From contig CAYYZO010000022.1 in the NCBI GenBank assembly GCA_964476185.1, forward strand, positions 1 through 49,017: a stretch of 49,017 nt of DNA. The letters are read 5' to 3'. The notes beneath the pieces are model-generated. The model was not told where the DNA came from. It searched no databases and was given only the letters and a program-made list of their open reading frames with translations. Position numbers and translations under genes: made by a program. This document shows positions 7,545 to 16,587 of this stretch, piece after piece; within the stretch, counting starts at the first letter, position 1; each line of letters starts with the position of its first letter. The DNA comes from DATNBU01 sp964476185 (GTDB lineage: Bacteria > Desulfobacterota > Binatia > UBA1149 > CAITLU01).

Positions 7545-9473
7545 TCACGGCGTGAACGTCGGGCAGTTCACGTACGAGCAGGTGCCGCTGGGGCAGTCGA
7601 GGTTCGACGCGCACGGCAGGCCGTCGTTGCCGCCGCCGAAGCAGGTCGCCGCCCCGGTGCCGCACGGACACGTCGTCGGCGCGCAGTTGGCCGTGTCGTC
7701 GTTGTTGAACGGCGGGTTCGCGGTGTCCGGGTCGTGCTCGCAGACGCCGCCGACGCCGCAGTCGGCGTTGACCGAGCAGCCGACGAGGCCCGGCGTGTCG
7801 CCGCCCTGGCAGCTGTTGGTCAGGTTGCAGTCGCCGCCCGGGTTGTTGCAGTCCACGTCGACCCAGCTCGGATCGTCGTCGATCATCGCCTGCACCCAGT
7901 CCGCGAACGTGCGCGGCGTGCCGTCGGCCTCGGTGCTCTTGGTCTCCGTGTAGACCTTGTCCGAGCCGAAGATCGTGTGCCGGGTGCCGGCGCCCGTGAA
8001 GTAGTGGTACTTCGAGGAGCGCAGCGCGTTCTCGTCCTTGAACTCGCGCATGCACGCGTTCCAGTCGCAGGCCGCCTCCCACCAGGTGGTCCAGTCCGTT
8101 ATGAAGCTGTTGGGCGGCACGGGGTGCCGCATGACCTGGAAGAAGTTGCACTGGCTGCCGCCGCCGCCGTCGTACGAGCTGTCGTAGTTCGCCAGGCGCG
8201 CACTCGGGAAGCGGTCGTTCATGCCGCTGACGAGGTCGACCAGCGAAAGAGCCGTGACCGGCTTGTCCGAGACTCCCGGGATGTCGTCGGGGAAGTTGTT
8301 CTCGACGCCCCAGTTCTCGATGTAGCTGTCGAGCCACTGCTTCGTGATCACGCCGACGCCCGCGTCGCCGAGCACCGAGTAGTCGGCGTTCGGCCAGACG
8401 TCGCGCATCAGCCAGTACGAGTTCATGATCGCGCCGTAGGAACCGGCGCTCGAGCCGGTCACGAACACCTGGTCGGGATCGACGAAATGCTCGCGCGCGA
8501 ACTTCTCGGCCACCTTCGCGTTCACGCGACCGTAGTGGCGCGCGGTCTGGCCGACACCGTAGACCTTGAGGTTCTCGCCCCAGTGGATGTCGCAGGTGCA
8601 GTAGCTGACGAACACGACGCTCCACCCGTAGAACGGGTTCGACGGATTGTCGTAGTCCGCGAAGCCGGTTCCGACGAGGTCGGGGTTGTCGCTCGCGTCA
8701 GCGGTGCGGGCGCAGGTGCCGCCCGGGACGTCGAAGCACGAGGTCTTGTCCCAGCACGCGCCGCCGCCCTGGTAGTACATCAGGACCTTGTTCTCGTTGC
8801 CGCCGGTGCCGCGGCGAGCGAAGTAGACGTAGGGGTCGCCGTCGACGCACGTCGGCGTCAGCGTCTCCTTGCCGTAGACGACGGAACTGCCCGGCGTGAT
8901 CATCTGGAACGACGAGGGATAGTCGGGCGCCGTCGTCGTCAGTTCGACGAGCGCGCTCTCGAGCTCGTCGGCCTCGGTGATCGTGGCCGGCGCCGCGCCG
9001 GTCAGGTACTTGAGGTCGGCCGCGTCGAGTCCTTCCTCGAGCTTGGTCTTGCCCGGATCCTTGGTGGGATCCTTGATGTACTTGCTGCGCGCCTTCATCG
9101 CGGAGGCGATGTAGTCGCCGAGCGCCGCGTCGCCGGTCACGTCGGTGAACGAGGCGTCGACCGCACCGGCGGCCACGGCGGAAGACGAGGTCGCCTCGTC
9201 GCAGGTCGCGTTCTTCTTGACCGCCTTCTCCTCGGCCTTGGTCCACTTCGAGTCGAGCTTGGTGAACGCCTTGGCGATCGCGGCGTCGCGACTGCCGCTG
9301 TCCGACGGATACTTCTTCCAGGCTTTGCCGACGCCCTTCGCGTACTTGCCGAGCGCGCCCTGCTTCTGGCTGATGCACTTGTTGGCGGCGTAGCCGCCGG
9401 CCTCGGCCACCTGGGCGATCGCGAGCCCGGCGCCGAGCACCGCCGCGATCACCGTAATCCTGTGTTGGAACAT
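7545..9473 (-). CDS. Secreted pectin-acetylesterase-family (Notum-like) hydrolase with cysteine-rich tail
   Basis: ATG at 9473 is preceded by GGAGGAGG and opens a 642-residue protein. A signal peptide (about 1-26, cut near AEA) is followed by a Lys/Ala-rich helical region with CISQKQG and a second cysteine (about 27-190), and then an alpha/beta-hydrolase. YYQGGGACWDK is the oxyanion-hole region and G340-S-S342-A-G is the nucleophile elbow typical of the PAE/Notum family, which removes acyl groups from glycans or proteins outside the cell. The last 95 residues are rich in Cys, Asp and Gly (for example NADCGVGGVCEHD and CFGGGNDGLPC), which suggests a disulfide-bonded surface or calcium-binding tail. 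Frames extending upstream to 9563 lack a ribosome site and displace the signal peptide. The substrate is unknown; an extracellular esterase role is secure only at family level. Confidence 0.82.
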   Translation of the reverse strand: MFQHRITVIAAVLGAGLAIAQVAEAGGYAANKCISQKQGALGKYAKGVGKAWKKYPSDSGSRDAAIAKAFTKLDSKWTKAEEKAVKKNATCDEATSSSAVAAGAVDASFTDVTGDAALGDYIASAMKARSKYIKDPTKDPGKTKLEEGLDAADLKYLTGAAPATITEADELESALVELTTTAPDYPSSFQMITPGSSVVYGKETLTPTCVDGDPYVYFARRGTGGNENKVLMYYQGGGACWDKTSCFDVPGGTCARTADASDNPDLVGTGFADYDNPSNPFYGWSVVFVSYCTCDIHWGENLKVYGVGQTARHYGRVNAKVAEKFAREHFVDPDQVFVTGSSAGSYGAIMNSYWLMRDVWPNADYSVLGDAGVGVITKQWLDSYIENWGVENNFPDDIPGVSDKPVTALSLVDLVSGMNDRFPSARLANYDSSYDGGGGSQCNFFQVMRHPVPPNSFITDWTTWWEAACDWNACMREFKDENALRSSKYHYFTGAGTRHTIFGSDKVYTETKSTEADGTPRTFADWVQAMIDDDPSWVDVDCNNPGGDCNLTNSCQGGDTPGLVGCSVNADCGVGGVCEHDPDTANPPFNNDDTANCAPTTCPCGTGAATCFGGGNDGLPCASNLDCPSGTCSYVNCPTFTP

Positions 9474-9686
9474 TCGAGAACCTCCTCCCGCCGATCGGCT
9501 TGTGCCGATGGCTACGATTGACGGAGCGATCGCGCGGCGATGGCTGCGCTTCCCCCGAAACACGCGGACCTTAGGCCCCGGTTCGAAGGCAAGTCAACGT
9601 GTTCTCGCACGCCGACTGCAATGAGCGGAGGTGGTGTTCGCGCCGGGAAAACGGGCGGATCGCGCGGTTCGGCGTCACGCGCTGCG

Positions 9687-12245
9687 TCATTCGAGGTAGC
9701 CGAGCGCGCGGAGCCGCTCGGAAGTCTCCGGTTCGCTCGTGATGCGCGCCGCCTCGGCGTCGGTGAGGTGGCGCCAGGCGGCGAGCGCTTCCTCCTGGGC
9801 CGACAGCAGCGCGCCGCGCGCGACGCCCTCGGAGAGCGTCTGGCCGATTCCATCGGCGGGCAGCTCGACGCCGAATCGGTCGGGGGCGAGAGCGAAGCGG
9901 CGAAGCGGCGCCGGCTCGCCGCTTCGCGCGACGAGCAGACGGCCGGGCACGAAGTCTTCGTCGTGCGTGCACGACAGCAGCCAGAGCGAATTCCCCGTCG
10001 CGAACGAGCCGCAGCCGAGCGCGCGTCGCTCGCCAGGCTCGACGAGCATCTCGTCGGCGGGCACGGCCCGTTCGGCGACCGGTTCGCCGCGAAGCGCGGC
10101 CGCGAGCGACCGCCCGTGGACGACGATCCGCGAGGCGTCGATGCCGGCCAGCTCCCAGAGCGTGGGCGCGAGGTCGAGCAGCGCGACGGGCTCGCGCACG
10201 CGACGGATGTCGGTCGCGCCCGACGGCGGGCGCAGCACGAACGGGATGCGCGCTACCTCGACGTGGCCCGGCGGATGGTGCCTCCACATGCCGCCGTGCT
10301 CGCCGAGGAACTCGCCGTGGTCGGCGACGACCGCGATGGTCGCGCGCGCGAGGTCGCCGCTCGAGGCGAGCCGGTCGAGGAAGCCGCCTATCGCGGCGTC
10401 GTTCGCGGCGACCTCGGCGTCGTAGAGGATCCGGCGCGCCTCGGCGGTGGGGCGCTGGAGCCAGGCCGCGTCGATCGCGCGGTCGCGGGCGACCTCGGCC
10501 GCGGAATCCGCCGCCGCGAGGTCCGGTCGCACGGCCGGGTCGAACGGACCGTGCGGGTCGAGCACGTGCACGTACGCGAAGTACGGCCTGCCGCGCTGGC
10601 GGGCGATCCACTGGTCGACCTTCGAGCCGGGTCCGACGAGGTCGACCGCGCGCGGCCCGAAGCCCTCCTCGGGAAAGACCACGTCGAAGCCCTGCGCGAG
10701 CCCCGCGTAGGCGCCGGCGTTGCCGTTCTGCAGGAACGAGGCCGTCGCGAAGCCGCACGCGCGCAGCACCTCGGCCAGCGTCACGTACCGGTCGGAGAGC
10801 GCATCCGAGAAGTCCCAGGTCCCCGTCGCGCTCGGCAGCAGCGACGTCATCACCGACGGCACCGACGAGCGGGTCTGCGTGGCCTGCGCGAACGCGCGCT
10901 CGAAGACGACGCCGCCTGCGGCGATGCGCTCGTGCGCCGGAGAGGCGACGGGCCCGCCGTAGAGCGAGAGGCGGTCCGCGCGCAGCGCGTCCTCGAGCAT
11001 CACGATCAGCGGCTCGGTGCGGTCGTCGCCGAGGCGTGGGCGCACGAGCGGCGAGCTCCACAGCGCGATCGCGTCGTGCGTGCCGCGCACCGCCAGCCGG
11101 ATGCGCACGCGGCGGCCGGCCCAGCGCGCGAGGTCGAGGCTCTCGTCGTGCCACGACCCGTTCGCGACGAGGCGCTTCAGCAGCACGCTGGTGGCGTCGT
11201 CCGCGGTGACGGCGGCCTCGAACTCCATCACGCCGTCGCGCGTGAGCACGGCGAGCCCGGCCTCCAGCACCGGGCGCTGCGCGGGCACGTCGACGTCGAA
11301 GGCGAGGGCGGTTCCGGCGTGCGCGTACAGCACGCTGCGAAGCTCGCCGCCGCGTGATTCGTGCGTCGTGCCCCAAGGCGCGGCGGCGTAGCGGTGGACG
11401 CGCGGCAGCACGCGCAGCGCGCGGACTTCGATCGGCGCCTCGCCGCGCGACAGCACGAACAGCCGACGCACCGACGCGCCGCTCGCCAGCCCGCGCGTCA
11501 GCGCTTCGGCCGCGTCGATCGCGTAGGTGTGCACGCGGCCGTCGCCGACGAGCTCGATGCGGGCATTGTTGCGCCGCAGTCGCGGGGCGTCCGCCGAATC
11601 GCTCCAGCCGAGCAGGACGTGGCCCGGCGCCGCGGTCACGAGATCCACCTCGATCGTGCCGACGTCGTCGCGGGCGAGGTCGATCGGCTCCGTCGTGCGG
11701 ACCTGGCCGCGCACCAGCACCAGGCCGCGGGCGGCGCGGCCGCCGGAAAGCGGGGGACGCGGGTCGGCGCCCGTTCGCCGTTCGGCGGTTTCTGCTTGGG
11801 CGGTGGCGCCTTCCTGGGCGGTGGCGCCGTCCGGCTCGATCACGGTGTCGCCGTCGATCGGCTCGACGGCCGATCGCGCGGCTTCCGTCGTGAAGTCCAA
11901 CGCGAGCAGCGCTGCACCGGCGAGCGCGGCGCCGTCGCTCGACGTCTCGACCGGCGCGATCTCGTCGAGCCGAGTCACGCCGCGAGACCTGCAGGAGGCG
12001 CGGACGGCCGCCAGCGCCTCGGCCTGGTAGGCGGCGCCGTCGCGCGCGGCCAGCGCGCGGCTCGCGGCGGCGGCCTCGGCGGCCGCCGAGCGGATCGCGA
12101 GCAGGTCGGACAGTTGCGCCGCGGCCGGCGACGCCGTCGCCACGAGGAGAGCCGCGGCGACCATTCTCCGCGCCGGCCCTGCGCCGATCGGGCGCGGGAA
12201 AGGACTCGTCGTCGCGGGCTCTGCGCTGGGGAACGGTCGGGTCAT
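9687..12245 (-). CDS. Secreted sulfatase/alkaline-phosphatase-superfamily protein without an FGly motif
   Basis: This protein has 852 residues. After an Ala-rich hydrophobic segment (about 28-43) comes a 350-residue beta-rich region. A sulfatase-type domain (about 395-760) follows, opening with VMLEDALRADRLSLYGG, where the metal-binding Asp usually lies, and later reading VVADHGEFLGEHGG and HVEVARIPFVLR. The nucleophile region is S461-V-P463-S-V465, where true sulfatases have C-x-P-x-R. The Cys and the Arg needed for formylglycine maturation are both absent. It may be a phosphodiesterase or phosphotransferase-like member, or use Ser. Start choice is open: ATG 12245, or ATG 12164 directly before the hydrophobic segment. 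It is divergent from the YecA-like gene. Confidence 0.75.
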   Translation of the reverse strand: MTRPFPSAEPATTSPFPRPIGAGPARRMVAAALLVATASPAAAQLSDLLAIRSAAAEAAAASRALAARDGAAYQAEALAAVRASCRSRGVTRLDEIAPVETSSDGAALAGAALLALDFTTEAARSAVEPIDGDTVIEPDGATAQEGATAQAETAERRTGADPRPPLSGGRAARGLVLVRGQVRTTEPIDLARDDVGTIEVDLVTAAPGHVLLGWSDSADAPRLRRNNARIELVGDGRVHTYAIDAAEALTRGLASGASVRRLFVLSRGEAPIEVRALRVLPRVHRYAAAPWGTTHESRGGELRSVLYAHAGTALAFDVDVPAQRPVLEAGLAVLTRDGVMEFEAAVTADDATSVLLKRLVANGSWHDESLDLARWAGRRVRIRLAVRGTHDAIALWSSPLVRPRLGDDRTEPLIVMLEDALRADRLSLYGGPVASPAHERIAAGGVVFERAFAQATQTRSSVPSVMTSLLPSATGTWDFSDALSDRYVTLAEVLRACGFATASFLQNGNAGAYAGLAQGFDVVFPEEGFGPRAVDLVGPGSKVDQWIARQRGRPYFAYVHVLDPHGPFDPAVRPDLAAADSAAEVARDRAIDAAWLQRPTAEARRILYDAEVAANDAAIGGFLDRLASSGDLARATIAVVADHGEFLGEHGGMWRHHPPGHVEVARIPFVLRPPSGATDIRRVREPVALLDLAPTLWELAGIDASRIVVHGRSLAAALRGEPVAERAVPADEMLVEPGERRALGCGSFATGNSLWLLSCTHDEDFVPGRLLVARSGEPAPLRRFALAPDRFGVELPADGIGQTLSEGVARGALLSAQEEALAAWRHLTDAEAARITSEPETSERLRALGYLE

Positions 12246-12370
12246 CTTGTGCGGCCGAGCCGGCGACTGCCGGACTGCGACAGCCTCTAGCCGGGCCGCG
12301 TCGGGGAAAAAATCCGCGGCGGTCGATTCCGGTTGCTGGCCTCGGGGAGGCGCAGGATCATGCCCCCCGC

Positions 12371-13012
12371 GTGAGAACCGTTCCCGGCCTACTCGATCCT
12401 CCGAGCGACGACGAACTCTTTTCGCTCGCGGGTTTCCTCGTCGAACGACCCTGCGGTCGCCCCGCGCTCGGCCTCGAGCAGGCGCACGGTTTCCTGACCG
12501 CGCTGCACTGCGTTCCCGGGCCGCTTCCGCCGCGCGCCTGGCTCCCGGTCGTCTTCGGCGGCGACGTCGAGCGCGCGCGCGGGCGCGTCGGCGCGGCGAT
12601 GGTGTCGGTCGTGATGCGGCTCAGCAACGAGATCGCGCGCGACCTGTTCGACACGTCGAACCAGGAGCACTACCTGCCGCTCGTCGCGTTCCCGGGAACC
12701 TGCGAACAGGTGTCGGCGCGTTCGTGGTGCGACGGCTTCCTCGTCGGCCTGGACCTGAAGGCGAGGGCGTGGGTCGAGCACATCGAGGAAGACGCCGCCA
12801 TGCGGCGCGTGCTCTGCCCGATCATCGCGCTGTCGACGCGCTTCGGCGCCGTGCTCGACGCCGCCGGGCGCACGTACGAGGACGACGCGGACGAGCAGGA
12901 ACTCGAGGAGATGCTGCCGTCGGCGGTGCTCGCGGCTTACGACTGGTGGCGGCTCGGCTCGCCGCGCGCGAACCTTGCCGCGCCGAACGCGATCGCGAGC
13001 GCGATCGCCTGA
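12371..13012 (+). CDS. YecA/YgfB-type (UPF0149) protein
   Basis: This 213-residue protein has the UPF0149 pattern. An N-terminal helical part reads ALGLEQAHGFLTAL, a middle W-C-DGFLVGLDLKARAW resembles the family motif WC-GF--G, and an acidic segment EDDADEQELEEMLP follows. Members are small cytoplasmic helical proteins of unclear biochemical role, some with a zinc-binding SEC-C tail that is missing here. The start is GTG at 12371. An earlier ATG at 12360 stops at once. Its last 76 bases overlap the end of the convergent ABC permease gene. Confidence 0.75.
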   Translation: MRTVPGLLDPPSDDELFSLAGFLVERPCGRPALGLEQAHGFLTALHCVPGPLPPRAWLPVVFGGDVERARGRVGAAMVSVVMRLSNEIARDLFDTSNQEHYLPLVAFPGTCEQVSARSWCDGFLVGLDLKARAWVEHIEEDAAMRRVLCPIIALSTRFGAVLDAAGRTYEDDADEQELEEMLPSAVLAAYDWWRLGSPRANLAAPNAIASAIA

Positions 13013-14655
13013 GCCGCCAGCGCCGCGGGCATGCTCGTGGCCGTCCACCCGAACGACGCCGCGGCCGTCCACAACGCGTGCGCGACGAGCGCCGCGAGGG
13101 TGCCGTGCGAGACGGCCAGTGCGCCGAGCGCCAGTGAAGCGGCGATCGCGGACCACGGCGACAGCGGACAGACCGCCAGGCACCAGACGAGGCTGGCCGT
13201 GATCCAGCCGGCGCGCGCCGCCACGACCCCCCGGAACAGCAGAGCCTGCCCGAGGACGGACAGCACGGAGCCCGCCAGCGCGATCGCCGACGCCCCGGCG
13301 ATGGTCGGGACGGCGGCTTCGCGCATCCGCGCGAGCATGTCGAGGACGGTCAGCCGCTGCGGGGCGACGTCGAGGCCCGGCAGCGGCCCGCTCGCCGCCA
13401 GGGCGGCGGCGACGGCCAGGGTCGTCACGACGGTCGAGGCGAGCGGAGTGGAGCGACGCTCCACCACGTCGCCCGAGCGCACCTCGCGCGCGATCGCGAC
13501 GCAGGCGCAGGTGACGAGCGCGAGACCGCCGATCAACATCGACTCCGGCATCGGCGTGACGAGGTCGGTCGTGATGCCGCTGCCCCAGACGCGCGAACCC
13601 GCGACCGAAAGCCACCACAGGAGCGTCGCGACCGCGGACAGTCCGACGGCGCCCCAGCGCGTCGGCGACGAGGTCGTGTCGACGCGGTCGAGGTCGCGGC
13701 CGGTCCAAGCGAGCACCACGGCGACGAACGCGGCCGTGCCGGCGGCCGCCGCGACCAGTTGCGACGGCGACTGGAACAGGTCGGCGGCGACGAGCAGCGG
13801 GCCGCCGAGCGGGACCGCGGCAGCGGCGGTCGGGCTCGCGCCCTTGACCGCGTAGGCGAAGACGGTCGAGGCGCCGGCGGCCACCGGCAGCACGCGCATC
13901 GGGGCGGCCGAGCCGCCGACCACGTCGTCGACGAGGCGCACGAGCCAAAGGCCCAACGCGACGGCCGACGCGACGAACAGCGGAAGGCCGAGCACCCACA
14001 GGCCGGGGTCCTGGACTCCTCGCCAGCAGGCCACCGCGGCGGCGACGAGCGCCGTGGTCGAGGACGTGATCGTCCACGCGAGCCACTTGCCGCCGACGAG
14101 TTCGCCGCGCGTGATGCCGGTCGTCATCAGCACCTCGAGCGTGCGGCGCGCGCGCTCGCCGGGCAGCGCGTCGGCGAGCGGGCCGGTCAGCAGCGAGATC
14201 GCCAGGATGGCGATCAGCAGCGACCTGCCCGGAAGCTGGGCCTTGAACGTGTACGTGCGGACCTCGAGCTTCTTCGGGCCGTCGATCGTCTCGAGGGCGG
14301 CACGCAGCTCGCCCGACACGTACGGCGCCGCCACCGTGACCGGCCGGTCGCCGCGCAGCTCGAACGCGGAGTCCTCGTCGGGTTCGAAACGCCCTTCGAG
14401 GCCCGGCGGGATGGTCCCGCGCACGCCGACTTTCGGCGGCGGTGGAGGGCCGGCGCCCCAGGGCTGCGCCGCCGTCGGGAGCTCGGCCCCCGGCGGCGAC
14501 CCGAGCACCAGCGTGCGCAGCGGCTGCATCGTCACGGCCGACGCGGGCAGGAGCAGCGCGGCGGCGACACCGACCAGCCGCAGCGCCTGCCGGCCCGTCA
14601 TGTGGCAGGTCGCTTCGTAGCGCGCGACGGCGAGCAGTCGGCCGAATCTCACCAC
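12937..14655 (-). CDS. ABC-2-type permease fused to a degenerate CPBP-protease-like domain
   Basis: Third gene of an exporter operon, 572 residues. The N-terminal part (about 1-430) has the ABC-2/NatB layout: a helix near 25-45, a periplasmic loop, then a helix cluster with LEVLMTTGITRGELVGGKW, the cytoplasmic coupling segment typical of the family. The C-terminal part (about 435-560) resembles the CPBP (Abi/Rce1) intramembrane protease fold. The catalytic EExxxR is replaced by GQALLFRG, although later His residues (SHGTLAALVAH) remain, so proteolysis is unlikely. Permease-CPBP fusions are known in bacterial exporters. It follows the second permease after 10 bases and overlaps the convergent YecA-like gene at its 3' end. 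Confidence 0.8.
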   Translation of the reverse strand: MVRFGRLLAVARYEATCHMTGRQALRLVGVAAALLLPASAVTMQPLRTLVLGSPPGAELPTAAQPWGAGPPPPPKVGVRGTIPPGLEGRFEPDEDSAFELRGDRPVTVAAPYVSGELRAALETIDGPKKLEVRTYTFKAQLPGRSLLIAILAISLLTGPLADALPGERARRTLEVLMTTGITRGELVGGKWLAWTITSSTTALVAAAVACWRGVQDPGLWVLGLPLFVASAVALGLWLVRLVDDVVGGSAAPMRVLPVAAGASTVFAYAVKGASPTAAAAVPLGGPLLVAADLFQSPSQLVAAAAGTAAFVAVVLAWTGRDLDRVDTTSSPTRWGAVGLSAVATLLWWLSVAGSRVWGSGITTDLVTPMPESMLIGGLALVTCACVAIAREVRSGDVVERRSTPLASTVVTTLAVAAALAASGPLPGLDVAPQRLTVLDMLARMREAAVPTIAGASAIALAGSVLSVLGQALLFRGVVAARAGWITASLVWCLAVCPLSPWSAIAASLALGALAVSHGTLAALVAHALWTAAASFGWTATSMPAALAAQAIALAIAFGAARFARGEPSRHQS

Positions 14656-14665
14656 GACCGTTTCC

Positions 14666-15679
14666 TCACAGGCACTCGCGCCGCTGGAAGTCGAGGCAGA
14701 CGGCGGTCGCCACGAGCAGGACGACGGGGATCACGACGAGCGACGAGTGCTGGCCGGCGAATGCCGAGCCGAGCGAGACGAGCGGCAGGAAGCGGCCGAC
14801 GTCCGGCGCCCAGTACCCGAACGAGATCATGCCCATCGATGCGGTGAGGGCCTGCGAGAGCGGCCCCGAGAATCCCTTGCTCGCGTCGGCGCGCGCCATC
14901 AGTCCGACGCCCATCGAGCCGCCGGCGACGGCCGCGATGAACCCGTCGAACATCCACCACGGCAGCTGGTGCATGGACAGCAGCGATTCGACGACGAGCA
15001 GGCTCGTGATCATGGCCGGCCCGAGCACGACCGACAGCGCGAGGAGGCGCGCGGCCGCGTGGATCCAGCGCGGCACCGGCAAGGCGAGGTCGGACTCGAG
15101 CACGCCGCTCGAGCGATCGCGGTACAGCGCGCCGGTGCCGATCACGACGCCGTACAGCGTGAAGAGCAACCCGACGATCCCCGCGATGATGCCCGTGACC
15201 GGGCGCAGCTCCTTGGAGTTCTCGGCGCGGGTCGGGCGCGGAGGCAGTTCGAGCCGCCAGCGCTCTCCGGTGACCTCGCGTAGTCGAGCCTCGGCGCGCG
15301 CCGCTCGCGACTCGCTCGGGGTCACGCCGAGCACGAGGCGGTCGCCCTCGCGCCAGACCGCGCGCTCGGACAAGCCGCGCAGCAGCATTTGCTCGGGGTC
15401 CGGCATCACGGTGACTTCGAACCCGTCGGCTTCGAGCGGCGCCGCGAGCTCCGGTTCGCTGACGTAGATGAACTGGCCGCCTCGCCAGGCGACCGTGAAG
15501 GATGCGGACACGAACATCGACAGCGCGGTCAGCAGGCCGGGCCACACCAGCGCGCGCACGACGAGTCCCTCGCGCAGCAGCCGCAGGACGACGGAGATCG
15601 ACAGGCCGGCGAGCGCGCGCAGGTTCGACGGCCGCGGCCGCGCACCGACGGCAGGACTTGGGAAAGACGCAGTGTCCAC
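14666..15679 (-). CDS. ABC-2-type transporter permease
   Basis: This 337-residue membrane protein has a first helix near 42-62, an extracytoplasmic domain (about 65-165), and five more helices from about 168 onward. The cytoplasmic segment YRDRSSGVLESDLALPVPRW is the coupling motif of NatB/ABC-2 permeases. Its ATPase gene ends 3 bases upstream and the second permease follows after 10 bases, so the three form one operon. It probably pairs with the larger permease as a heterodimer. The exported substrate (sodium, lipid or peptide are all known for such systems) cannot be told from the sequence. Confidence 0.82.
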   Translation of the reverse strand: MDTASFPSPAVGARPRPSNLRALAGLSISVVLRLLREGLVVRALVWPGLLTALSMFVSASFTVAWRGGQFIYVSEPELAAPLEADGFEVTVMPDPEQMLLRGLSERAVWREGDRLVLGVTPSESRAARAEARLREVTGERWRLELPPRPTRAENSKELRPVTGIIAGIVGLLFTLYGVVIGTGALYRDRSSGVLESDLALPVPRWIHAAARLLALSVVLGPAMITSLLVVESLLSMHQLPWWMFDGFIAAVAGGSMGVGLMARADASKGFSGPLSQALTASMGMISFGYWAPDVGRFLPLVSLGSAFAGQHSSLVVIPVVLLVATAVCLDFQRRECL

Positions 15680-15682
15680 GCG

Positions 15683-16417
15683 TCAGGCTGCCGTGTCCCG
15701 CGTCAGGCTCAGGAACGCGTCACCGAGCTCTCTGGTGCCGGTCGACGCGAGGAGCGTCTCGACGGATCCATCGGCCACGATGCGTCCCCCGGACATCACG
15801 CCGAGCCGCGAGCAGAGCGCCTCGACCTCGCCCATGATGTGGGACGAGACGATCACCGCGCGTCCTTCGCGCGCCAGCGAACGCACGAGCTCGAGGACGT
15901 CGCGCCGGCCGCCGACGTCGAGGCCGTCGGTCGGTTCGTCGAGCAGCAGCAGGGGAGGGTCGTGGACGAGGGCGCGCGCGAGCACGACGCGCCGCTTCAT
16001 GCCGGTCGACAGCGACGTGCACGGCGCGTTCGCGTAGCCGCCGGCGCCGAGCTTGTCGAGCAGTTCCGACGCGCGCCGGCCCGCGTCGGGAATGCCCTGG
16101 ATCTCGCCGAACAACCGCACGGTCTCGCGCGGCGTGAGGCGCTCCGGCAGTCCCGCCTCGGCCGGAACGTAGGCGAGGCGCGAGCGCGCGCCGACCGGAT
16201 CGGTGATCGCGTCGACGCCGTCGACCAGGATGCGGCCGCGGTCGGGTCGCAGCAGCGTCGCGAGCAGCCGCAGCGTGGTGGTCTTCCCGGCGCCGTTCGG
16301 CCCGAGCAGCCCGTAGATCTCGCCGCGCCCGACGCTCAGGCTGACGCCGCGCACGGCCTCGACCTTTCCACGCGAGCCGTCGACGAACGAGCGCGCGAGT
16401 TCCTCGGTGACGAGCAT
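15683..16417 (-). CDS. ABC transporter ATP-binding protein (NatA-like)
   Basis: This complete 244-residue nucleotide-binding domain drives the two permeases downstream. Walker A is GPNGAGKTTT, the signature is LSTGMKRRV (a NatA-type variant of LSGG), Walker B is PLLLLDEPTDGLD, and the switch histidine lies in VSSHIMGE. The ATG start is supported by MLVTEELARSF, the usual first strand. It is first in the operon running from 16417 to 12937 and is divergent from the signal-peptidase-like gene. Confidence 0.9.
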   Translation of the reverse strand: MLVTEELARSFVDGSRGKVEAVRGVSLSVGRGEIYGLLGPNGAGKTTTLRLLATLLRPDRGRILVDGVDAITDPVGARSRLAYVPAEAGLPERLTPRETVRLFGEIQGIPDAGRRASELLDKLGAGGYANAPCTSLSTGMKRRVVLARALVHDPPLLLLDEPTDGLDVGGRRDVLELVRSLAREGRAVIVSSHIMGEVEALCSRLGVMSGGRIVADGSVETLLASTGTRELGDAFLSLTRDTAA

Positions 16418-16587
16418 CGGGGGAGTCTAGCCGGGAGGTCGCGCCCTTCCAATATGCGAACGATCGCCGAGCGGCGAAGTTGCGCTGCCGTCGTCCGCTG
16501 CCATCATGCCGCGGCTCGGCCTGGACCCGTCGCATCGGCGCCTTCGGTGTACCGTCCCACGGGTCCGGACAACCAGCGCTCTCCTCG

